From: Sambucus nigra
Taxonomy: Eukaryota > Streptophyta > Magnoliopsida > Dipsacales > Adoxaceae
Direction: 5' to 3'
Assembly: GCA_949130495.1 (NCBI GenBank)
Contig: OX422207.1
Location: 830,154,073-830,218,072 of the forward strand
DNA length: 64,000 bases
The stretch's first letter is position 1, and each line of letters starts with the position of its first letter. This document shows positions 23,930 through 33,433 of the stretch, one piece after another. Position numbers and translations under genes: made by a program. The notes under the pieces are model-generated. The model made no database searches, was not told the origin of the DNA, and saw only the letters and a program-made list of their open reading frames with translations.

Positions 23930-24910
23930 CTAAGAAATGAATGTGCATAACAAAATACCCCACAGTCACATGGGGTTGCTCTAAGAAAAATATATACCTC
24001 AAAGTCATAAGGGGTTGCACTAAAAAGTACCGCACAGTCACACGGGGCTGCGCTAAAAAAATATAACTTGCTCAGCTATATGCAAGTGCCCCACAGTTAG
24101 AGGGGAAACATCAAAATTTAACTTGGACAGCTATGTGCAAGCACCCCACATTTATAGGGGAATTTTCAACAATATAACTTGCTCATTTATATGCAAGTAC
24201 CCCGCAGTTAGAGGGGCGACTTCCAAATTTGAACTTGCTCAGTTATATGCAAGTACCCCGCAGTTAAAGGGGCCGCTTCAGAATTTTAACTTGCTCAGTT
24301 GTATGCAAGAACCCCACATCTGGAGGGCAGCTTCCAAATTTGAACTTGCTCAGTTATATACAAGTACCCCGTAGTTAGAGGGGCCACTTCAAATTTTTTT
24401 AACTTGCTCAGTTATATGCAAGTAGTACCCTACAGTTAGAGGGGACGCTTCAAAAGTTTTTAACTTCCTCAGTTATGTGAAAGTACCCCACAGCTAGAGG
24501 GGCATCTTCCAAATTTTAACTTGCTCAGTTATATGCAAGTACCCCACAGCTAGAGGGGCAGCTTCCAAATTTTAACATGATCAGTTATATTCAAGTACCC
24601 CAAAGCTAGAGGGGCAACTTCCAAATTTTAACTTGCTCAGTTGTATGCAAGTACCCCGCAGTTAGAGTGGTAGCTCCAAAATTTTAACCTGCTCGCCTAT
24701 ATGTAATTATCCCGCAGTTAGAGGGGCAACTTCAGAAAAGATAATTTGCTCATAACTCATGTTGGTACCTTGTAGTTAGAAGGGACACCTCTAAAATGGT
24801 AACTTTCTCATCTCATATACAAGTACCTCCACAGTTAGAGGGACAACTCTAGAATGATAACTTGCTCAGATCATAAGCAAGTACCCCACAGACTATGGGG
24901 CAATTCAACC
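23930..24910. repeat. 56-bp tandem array
   Basis: About 15 units of the type aacttgctcagttatatgc / aagtaccccgcagttagagg / ggcagcttccaaattt. Spacing of the aagtacccc word is 55-60 bp, mostly 56, between 24193 and 24647. The first units (23960-24060) are more diverged. Confidence 0.92.
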
Positions 24911-24944
24911 TCGAAAGTCTCACAGAAAGTAGAGAAACTCATAG

Positions 24945-26000
24945 TACTTCAGGCTCCAAGGGCATAAGAGCGCTCACAGTCGTTAACAAGTGCCAAGATA
25001 TAAGGTACGAAAGTTTAGTACCTAAGTCTCCAAGGGCACCGGAGCGCTCATAGTATTGAGAAAATTCCAATCATACATATAAGGTACGACAATATAGAAC
25101 CTAAGGCTCCAAGGGCATCGGAGCGCTCACATTATTGAGCAATTTCCAAGTATAAATATAGGGTACGACAATCTAGTACCTTAGGCTCCAAGGGCAATGG
25201 ATTGATCATCATATTGAGCAAATGCCAAGTATACATATGAGGTACGACAGTTTAGTACCTAAGGCTCGAAGGGCACTGGAGCGCTCACAGTTTTAAGCAA
25301 TTGCCAAGTATAAGTATAAGGCACGACAGTTTAAAACCTAAGGCTCCAAGGGCATCGGAGCGCTCACAGTCTTGAGCAACTGCCAAGTATAAACATAAGG
25401 TATGATAGTTTAGCACCTAAGGCTCCAAAGGCACTGGAGCGCTCACAGTCTTGAGCAACTGCTAAGTATAAATATAAGGTGCGACAGTTTAGCACCTAAG
25501 GCTCCAAGGGCACCGAAGCGCTCACAGTCTTGAGCAAATGCTAATTATAAATATAAGGTGCGACAGTTTAGCACCTAAGGCTCCAAGGGCACCAGAGTGC
25601 TCATAGTCTAGAGCAACTGCCAAGTATAAATATAAGGTGCGACAATTCAGCACCAAAGGCTCCAAGGGCACCAGAGCGCTCACAGTCTCTAGCAAGTGCC
25701 AAGTATAAATATAAGGTGCGACAGTTTAGCACCTAAGGCTCCAAGGGCACCAGAGCGCTCACAGTCTTGAGCAACTGCCAAGTAGAATATAAGGTATGAC
25801 AATTTAGTACCTAAGGCACCAGAGCGCTCACAGTATTGAGAAAATGCCAAGTATAAATAAAAGGTATGAACATTTAGTACCTCAGGCTCCAAGGGCATAG
25901 GAGCGCTCATAGTATTGAGCAAATTCCAAGTGTAAATAAAAGGTACGATAGCTTAGTACCGCAGTCTCTAAGGGCGTCGGAGCGCTCATACTATTAACTT
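24945..26000. repeat. 79-bp tandem array
   Basis: About 13 units of the type aaggtgcgacagtttagcac / ctaaggctccaagggcacc / ggagcgctcacagtcttgag / caactgccaagtataaat. Spacing of aggctccaag is 79 bp through most of the array (25025, 25104, 25183, 25262, 25341, 25420, ...), so it is well homogenised. Confidence 0.93.
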
Positions 26001-26439
26001 GTATTCTGTTCAAAGGGGGTATAATGGTTAGAAGTACTCAAGACAATTAACAAAGAGTGAAATATTTATTATGAAATTTTGTGCACAAGTCTCTTGATAC
26101 TACAAGACACTTCTGCACGAGGGGGCTAATATTGAGAAGTCCCCAAGCAAGTGAACAAATAGTGAAATAGCCCAGAGGATGGGGATCCACTTAGAGTGCT
26201 CCACCTGCCCAAGATTGCAAGTTTGACAGAAAATAGTCTAGGGTGAGGGGATCGACTTTGATTGGACCCTATTCCAAAAATTAATGCTACAGAAAATAAC
26301 TCAGGGCGAGGGGTCCATTTCGAGTGGCCCCTCTGCTAAGACCAACGCAAGTAATAGTCTGAAGGCGAGTAAGCCCACCTAGAAGGACTTTTACTTCCCA
26401 AGTTAACAAGAAAATATATAAAGCAAGGGGGTCCACCTT

Positions 26440-27460
26440 GAGTGACCCTATGACAAGGTGTAATACCTGGACGAGGGGCTCACCACGAGCAACCCCTCTA
26501 CCCAAGATAGAAGGCCGCAGAAAAAGGTTCTCGCCGCGAGCAACCCCTATACTAAGATGGAAGGCCACTCTAAGTGGACTAAGGGCTAAGGGCTCATCGC
26601 AAGCAACCCATCTGCCCAAGAAAGAAGTCCATAGAAGAAGGGAAAGGGAAAGGGGCCCACAGCGAGTAACCCATTCGCCTAAGATAGAAGACCACAGAAG
26701 AAGGCCAAGGGCGAGGGGCTCACCGCGAGCAATCCCTCTGCCCGAGAAAGAAGGCCACAGAAGAAGGCCAATAGAGAGGGGCTCACCACGAGCAATACCT
26801 TTGCCTAAGAAAGAAGGCCACAGAAGAAGGCCAAGGACGAGGGGCTCGCCGCGAGTAACCCCTATGCCCAAGATAGAAAGCCACTATAAGTGGGCTAAGG
26901 GCTAAGGGCTCATCGCAAGCAAACCCCTCTGACCAAGAAAGAAGGCCACAAAAGAAGGCCCATGGCGAGAGGATCACCGCAAGCAATCCCTCTGCCTAAG
27001 AAAGAAGGCCACAGAAGAAGGCCAAGTGTGAGGGGCTCACTACGAGCAATCCCTTTACCCAAGAAAGAAGGCCATAGAAGAAAGACAAGGGCAAGGGTCT
27101 CACCGTGAGTAATCCATATACCCAAGATGAAAGGCCACAGAAGAAGGTCATGGGCGAGGGGCTCACCGCGAGTAACCCCTCTGCCCAAGATAGAAGGTCA
27201 CCGAAGAATAGGGGCAAGGGGCTCACCGCGAGTAACCCCTCCGCCCAAGATAGAAGGCCACAGAAGAAGGCCAAGGGCGAGGGGCTTACTTTGAGCAACC
27301 CCTCTACCCAAGATAGAAGGGGGCAGAAAAAAGGACAAGGATGAGGGGCTCATTATGAGAAACCCCTCTAAACAAAGTATAAGGCCATAGAAGAAGGCCA
27401 AGAACGAGGGGCTCACCGCGAGTAACCCCTTCGCCCAAGTTGATACCCAGATAAGGAAGT
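26440..27460. repeat. 63-bp tandem array
   Basis: About 16 units of the type gaggggctcaccgcgagcaa / cccctctgcccaagaaagaa / ggccacagaagaaggccaag. The gaggggctc word recurs at 63-bp steps (26713, 26776, 26839). Because 63 is a multiple of three, long open frames appear on both strands (for example 155 codons at 26438-26905 and 194 at 26871-26287); they are attributed to periodicity. Confidence 0.92.
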
Positions 27461-27609
27461 TCACTATAAGTGACCTCATCTACAAAACTTGGGAGGAAGA
27501 GACAGAACATTTAATGACCCTAAGGGGAACGATGAAGGAACCCCAGGGTCCCTTAAAATAATAAACAAAAAATTATGGCGTACAAATCCTTTATGTCTAC
27601 CCAACACAA

Positions 27610-27631
27610 AAGACTTTGCATGAGGGTCTAA
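27610..27631 (+). promoter_or_regulatory. Degenerate polypurine tract of the Ogre-PBS element
   Basis: tttgcatgagggtctaa directly precedes the right LTR. A better-preserved relative, tctgcacgagggggctaat, lies inside the element at 26112-26130. Confidence 0.5.
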
Positions 27632-30278
27632 TATAGAAGGGTGTTTCAAGCTTCACTGTTATTTGTGGGTGAGGGTCCCTCAAAGACCCCCCTCCCCCCT
27701 CAGCTTATAGAAAATATGAGGTTGAGGGAACCCCCAGGGTCTCTCCATCACAAAAGTGCCATATTGGAGAAGGAACCCCCAGGGTCCCTCCACCGCAGAA
27801 GTGCCATATTAGAGAAGGAACCCCTATCCCCCCCCCCCCCCCCCCCCCACACACACACCACTGCAGAAGTGACATATTGATGAAGGAACTCCCAATTACC
27901 TTCACCGTGGAAGTGCCATATTAGAGAAGTAACCCCCAAGGTCCCTACACCGCAGAAGTTCAAGTTGAGAAGGGCCATCGCGAGGGTCACTGAAGAAATC
28001 ACATTCAAGAAGTGCCTCGCAAGGGCCACTACAGAAGTCCAAGTTAAGAAGGTCCATCGCAAGGGTCACTGCAGAAATAACATTCGATAAGTTCCCCGCA
28101 AGGGCCACTTCAGAAGTCCAAGTCGAGAAGGGCCACCGCAAGGGTCACTACAGAAATGACATTCCAGAAGTGCCCCGTAAGGGTCACTGCAGAAGTCCAA
28201 GTTGAGAAGGGCTACCGCAAGGGTCACTGCAGAAATAACATTCCAAAAGTGCCCCGTAAGGGTCACTGCAGAAGTCCAAGTTGAGAAGGGCCACCGCACG
28301 GGTCACTGCAGAAATAAAAACTGAGAAGTTCCCTATAAGGTCCACTGCAGAAGTTTAAGTTGAGAAGGGCCACCGCAAGGGTCACTGCAGAAGTGACATT
28401 CGAGAAGTGCCCCGTAAGGGCCACTGTAGAAGTCCAAGTTGAGAAGGGCATAAGGGTCACTGCAGAAATGACATTTGAGAAGTGCCCCATAAGGGACACT
28501 GCAGAAGTCCAAGTTGAGAAGGAGCACTACAGAAATGAGATTTAAGAAGTGCCCCACATGGGCCACTGCAGAAGTCCAAGTTGAGAAGGGCCACTGCAAG
28601 GGTCACTGCAGAAGTCCAAGTTGAGAAGGGCCACCGTAAGGGTCACTGTAGAAATGACATTTGAGAAATGCCCCACAAGGGCCATTGTAGAAGCCCAAGT
28701 TGAGAAGAGCCACTGCAAGGGCCACTGCAGAAATAACATTCGATAAGTGTCCCGCAAGGGCCATTGCAGAAGTCCAAGTTGAGAAGGGCCACCATAAGGG
28801 TCACTGTAAAAATCACATTCGAGAAGGGCCCCGTAAGGGCCACTGCATAAGTCCAAGTTGAGAAGGTCCATTGCAAGGGTCCCTGCAAAAATGACATTTG
28901 AGAAGTTCCCCACAAGGTCCACTACAAAAGTCCAAGTTGAGAAGGGCCACCGCAAGGGTCACTACAGAAATTACATTCGAGAAGTGCCCCGCAAGAGCCA
29001 CTGCAGAAGTCCAAGTTTAGAAGGGCCAGCAAGGGTCACCGCAGAAGTCCAAGTTGAGAAGGACCACCGTAAGGGTCCCCGCATAAACTCAAAATTGAGA
29101 AGAGTCACCACAAGGGTCCTTGCAGAAGCCCAAGTTAAGAGGGACTCCGCAAGGGTCCCCGTAGAAATGACATTTGAGAAGACGGACCCACAAGGTCCTT
29201 CCCCCCTCAGCTCCCAGAAAAAGTTAGGACGGAGGGGTATCTACCATAAGCAACCCCTCGTCATGAAAAATAACAGAAGTACTAACACTTATTTTCTTGT
29301 ACAGGTTGCCTAGTTGAGCAAGCAGGGCTCAAGTAGGTCAGTTGGGATCTCTTGGGAGTTTTAGCTTGGCGGCTGAGGGACAAGGTATGTTGAGAAATCT
29401 CAACCACTTAGCACTATAGGATTGAGAGAATACTAGTAGGAAGACCCTAGGGTCGCCCAGTCCTCACACACCTTACAATTAATGACAAGTAAAGTGAGCA
29501 TCCAAAGGGCTAGCTGCTCACAAGAAAATAACTATTTATAAAATGATTTTAAAGGAGAGGGTCCTATAGACCCCTCTCAAGAAAAATTATTTTAGAAGGG
29601 GGTCCTTAAGATCCCCCTCAAGCTTACAAAGATTTTAGAGGAGGTGGTCCTCGATACCCGACTCAAGTTTACAAAGATTGCACCACAAGTTACCGTTTTA
29701 AAAGATATTTACTAAATCAGATATCTTGTCTTCATCGGGAGACATATTTTCTTTTTGGCTTGGGTTGACGCCAGGTGGCGCCTTCAGGAGGGTACAGGCA
29801 GGGTTGCCTGCAGGTAGGGACAAATGGTACACTTCAGACATTGTCCCCCACCAACCCTCTCAATTTTGGCGCCCAAAAGTGTCAACTCAGCCCTAGTGCC
29901 GAAGTATAAATAGACCTCTGGGCAAGGTCAAAAGAGATAATTGAAATTGCACTGGTACTCTGCCAAAACCACACCAAACCTACCTAGTATTCTCTCCCTT
30001 CTCATTCTCTTAGTGCTGAGTGCCTTGTTCTTTCACTCCCCACTAACATTCATCATTCTCAGGTGTTTCCCTTGAGAAAATTACTATTTTTCCTGTGAAA
30101 GTTCATCTTCTTACAGGGAGTGATTTAAAGCTTGAGCTCCATTTTTACCAAAAGAAGAAGGTTTCTTAAGAAGCTCCACCAGAAGACCTTGAAGACCTTG
30201 CAGGCAATGTCCATTAGAGTGGGTCACGCCTCACCCTTTCCAGTTATTCATAGACTCCAGTCTCATTACCCTCCTACA
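27632..30278 (+). repeat. Right LTR of the Ogre-PBS element
   Basis: Matches the left LTR from agaagggtgtttcaagcttc to ccctcctaca, lacks the MITE, and has a C run followed by (CA)n at 27829-27858, a 78-bp tandem array at 27955-29110, and a conserved TATA box at 29905-29912. The segment near 29220-29400 differs from the left LTR, so the two have diverged by indels as well as by the MITE. Confidence 0.9.
27955..29110. repeat. 78-bp tandem array in the right LTR
   Basis: About 15 units of the same consensus as in the left LTR. Minus-strand open frames of up to 137 codons come from the 26-codon period. Confidence 0.92.
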
Positions 30279-30580
30279 GATGTGTAATAAACTAGTCTGG
30301 TAATATGATATTTATGATTTGAAATCTTACACGATAATAAGGATAGACTATATGAATGAAGGGATAAAGGTAAAGATTGATACTAGGTTTGTTAAGAATG
30401 TTCACTTATTGTGATTATATGCTGATACAACTGATAATCTATTATATGTGAATGTTCGACATACATATATAAAGGTATGAAGTAATATATGTGTTGGGAA
30501 TTAGTTATCAATGATAAGAAATCATTAGATGATTATCCTTACGTGTAAATGATAAATAAACTAAAGATATTATGAAAGAA

Positions 30581-30706
30581 GACTTGTCGTACATCGAAGA
30601 ACCGGTGGAAATTATTGATCAAAAGGAGCAAGTATTAAGGAATAAGGTTAGTCCCGTAGTTAAACTATTGTGGAGGATCAATGAAATTAAAGAATCAACT
30701 TGGTAA
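30581..30706 (+). pseudogene. Chromodomain-like remnant of a Tekay/Del integrase C-terminus
   Basis: A 41-codon open stretch whose translation contains LSYIEEPVEIID, QVLRNKV and VVKLLWRINEIKESTW before a stop. This matches the pattern at the C-terminus of chromovirus integrases (the ExPxxIL/ID...KxxxLW...xxATW form of the chromodomain). It lies 90 bp upstream of the right LTR, where a Tekay/Del polyprotein ends. It is followed by aaatttcgtggacctttcta, resembling the conserved aatttcgaggacgaaatt before Tekay PPTs. No other pol sequence survives. Confidence 0.72.
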
Positions 30707-30782
30707 AGGTAATATATCATGAGTAAATATATCCTAAATTGTTTGGTAAGTGAAATTCAAACTAAATTTCGTGGACCTTTCT

Positions 30783-30795
30783 AAGGAGGGAAAGT
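30783..30795 (+). promoter_or_regulatory. Polypurine tract of the Tekay-type element
   Basis: aaggagggaaag immediately before the right LTR at 30796. Confidence 0.7.
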
Positions 30796-33162
30796 TGGGA
30801 CAACCCGGATATAGTTATGATAAATCATGTTTAAATCATGATTACCTTATGGTATGGGGATAATTTGTTATTGGTGTATCTAATGTTAAGTTATTATGTT
30901 TAGTATAATCCTACCTTCATAACTCATGAGATATCGAATTAGTTACAAACACAAATTGTTGAAGTTTTCGATAGGATTGTTCAAGTTGGAGACTTATTTT
31001 GACCATAATAATATAACAATTGACTTGAGGTCAACTAGATAGTTGTAGATATGAGAGTTATGTTTGTCACACAATAATCGGTGCATCAAATGGACATTCG
31101 AGTGAGAAGATATCGTCTTTTTACGAACAAGGATAAAGTAGTCATTTTGCCTTAAATGATATTTTGTTATACATGGTGTCACCTGTTATATTTTGATTGG
31201 ACCAAAGAGAGGTGCCTTATGCCGACTTATAACCCTTAAAAATCATCCCCTTTCTTTATAAAATCAGACTTGGTTCAGTTTGGAGAGTTTATCTTGAGGA
31301 AAGAGAGTCGGGAAGTTCGGGAAAAAGAAAGTGAGGAGAAAATTGGAGAAAAATTTATAAAAATTACATAAAAGTCCCTAAGGTAATTCTACTCATAAAT
31401 ATTGTTATATTTTTGTAATTATTGATTGAAATGATATAAATCATCATTGTTTTTACTAAACTTCCGTGTTTTGAGGTATACGTATGGATAGACACGAGTT
31501 TAAACAAAGTTGAACGTGTAAATCATGTATATTGCTTCAATTGGAAACCTTGTGTATTCAAACTTCTATATATTTTTGTATATTTATTGGAATTGAATAA
31601 TTCCAGTTGGATATGAAAATATACTCATATATGTATAACATATTTGAATATTGTGTGAAAATACCAAGAAATTAATCTTTGGTGATAGTTTGAAGTTCAG
31701 GTATAAAATCTGCCCCAAAAGTGTAAGTATGCACACCATGTGTTTGATGTTTTGCTTAACATAGCAAATGAACCTTAAAAATTATGAAACTATAACTGTG
31801 TATTTTTCAATACTTTTATTGATGTTGGGTGAAATATCATTAAAAGTTATGACAGATAAAAATGATGAAAATTCCTGGAAATTGACTGAACAATAGAGGG
31901 GCCTATAGGGCAGATTTGTTATGTAGCAAAGAAATGGGCATATCTTTCTCTAGGAAACTTGAAATGATATGTCGTATTTTGGATTGGGAACCCAATATGT
32001 TAAGGATTAAACTAATAAGAATAAATTAAAATATATTTGGCATATGATTTAGGTATGGTAAATATCTTACCATAAAGTCAAATTGGACTTCATTTACAAT
32101 ATATGATTTGAATGGGATTATATGATGCTTATGAATTAGGTTAAGTTTAAGTTATTCTTTGGATTATTAATATCCTTATGATGATACTATTATTTTAAGA
32201 AATTATATATGAAAGGGAAGAATAATCGTTTGAACAAGTGCCAAATAAAGGTAAGAAAAAAAAACCTGAAGTGGCCAAGGTGAGTGTACTCACTGGAAAG
32301 AGATGTATTATACATGGTTATATAGATGATTTGAATATCACTCACGGGTAATATATATTACACATGGTTATGGATACGATCTAAATATCACTCACGGGTA
32401 AGATGTATTACACATGGTGATGGATACGATCTGAATATCACTCACTGGTCAGATGTATTATACATGGTTACGGATATGATCAGAATGATGAACATGAATT
32501 TTTTCATGTCGGTTTACCGAAATGGGAGGTTACTCCTCGACCCGAAATGGGGGAGATTTGTCTATTAAAGACAAGGGGTTACTCCTCGACCAAGAATGGG
32601 GGAGAATTATCTATTGCAGACAGGATATGTGAATCACGATTCGGATAAGTTGGTCATTCTTTATGAGTGTGCCGGGTAAGTATATAATTGGTCATTCTTT
32701 ATGAATGAGCCGGATAAGTATATAATTTGTTATTATTTATGAATGAGCCAGATAAGTATATAATTGGTAATTCTTTATGAATGGGTCGGATAAGTATGCA
32801 TATATCATCACGGGGATATGATTTATTGCATTTAATTTTATGCAATAGTGTAGTAGTGATGCATTTGCTGAGCTATTTTGCTCATGGTTCCTATGTTTAT
32901 ATTTTTCAGGTAATGTGATATCACTGCCAAATCTAAGAGGTCGGTGGGATTAGCAATATATGCATAAAACCATGATTTTGGTCAAACGTAAATGGAGTAA
33001 TTTAAGCCCACTTATCTTTTCATTAAATTTGAATAAGCATAATTACCTTAAAGTTGTCAAAATTTGGAAAAGGATACTCGTGTTTATGGTTTGTTTAAGG
33101 TAGTTATGATTTGACTCACTTTAACTTTCAAACTTAGTTATAAGTAACTGGATTGGGGTGTG
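30796..33162 (+). repeat. Tekay-type 3' LTR
   Basis: Aligns with 1961-2297 plus 13920-16022. It keeps the 50-bp (32300-32470) and 36-37-bp (32645-32785) tandem arrays. Its end, ggggtgtg, lacks the tca present in the left LTR, apparently through a 7-bp deletion at the junction. Confidence 0.85.
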
Positions 33163-33433
33163 GCGGGCTTGGTGCCCTTGGGGTATCCCAACTCTTTGAA
33201 ATAGGGAGGACTTACATGGGCTTGGGTTGACTTCCACACACGCGCACCACCGCTGCCCGCCTGACCCGGCCCGGTCCGGCTCATGTGTTGTGGGATTTAA
33301 CTTGGCCAAAAGTATAAATTTAACGGGCTTTTTTATTTATTTTTATGAGTTTCTTTTATTTATTTCAGTTTAGTTTTTAATTTTTGTTTTATCTGTTTGG
33401 TTTGTTAGTTAATTTCATTTTTATCCTAACAGT
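33163..33433 (+). repeat. Outer copia LTR, second fragment
   Basis: A GC-richer stretch (cacacgcgcaccaccgctgc, cccggcccggtccgg) followed by T-rich sequence. It resumes the LTR interrupted at 1960 and is cut again at 33433 by the solo LTR, whose TSD acagt (33429-33433) is its last five bases. Confidence 0.6.

Larger units (their letters stand above)
17563..30278 (+). mobile_element. Large non-autonomous retrotransposon (LARD-like) with Ogre-type PBS
   Basis: LTRs at 17563-20554 (2992 bp, including a MITE) and 27632-30278 (2647 bp) begin tgtagaaggg / tatagaaggg and end ccctcctaca. A perfect 5-bp TSD gatgt flanks the element (17558-17562, 30279-30283). The PBS tggcgactctgctgggga follows the left LTR by two bases, a form typical of Ogre/Tat elements (tRNA-Arg type; family knowledge). 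The 7.1-kb interior has no protease, RT, RNase H or integrase motif. It consists of a motif-rich region with short frames (20590-23119), an AT-rich spacer and three tandem arrays (period about 56, 79 and 63 bp). It would need proteins in trans (inference). Confidence 0.88.
1961..33162 (+). mobile_element. Non-autonomous Tekay/Del-type Ty3/gypsy element with nested insertions
   Basis: The LTRs begin TGACAACCCGGATATA (1961) and TGGGACAACCCGGATATA (30796). The left LTR ends ggggtgtgtca at 16022 and is followed by a methionine-initiator-tRNA PBS (16027-16039). A purine-rich tract aaggagggaaag precedes the right LTR. Removing the Sirevirus-like element (2298-13914 plus one gtagt copy) gives a left LTR of about 2.44 kb; the right one is about 2.37 kb. 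Removing the nested Ogre-PBS element leaves only about 2.05 kb of interior (16023-17562 and 30284-30795), with no gag or pol except a chromodomain-like scrap at 30581-30706. It is therefore a deletion derivative that must have used proteins from an autonomous relative (inference). Confidence 0.85.

Noticed and set aside
23930..27460. CRISPR-like regular spacing
   Set aside because: Units are contiguous diverged tandem repeats without unique spacers, in plant DNA.
26287..27510. Many long frames on both strands (up to 194 codons)
   Set aside because: They follow from a 63-bp tandem period, show no start or domain logic, and occur simultaneously in several frames.
33163..33433. GC-rich promoter or CpG-like region of a host gene
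   Set aside because: It continues the outer copia LTR when the inserted element is removed, and no gene follows.
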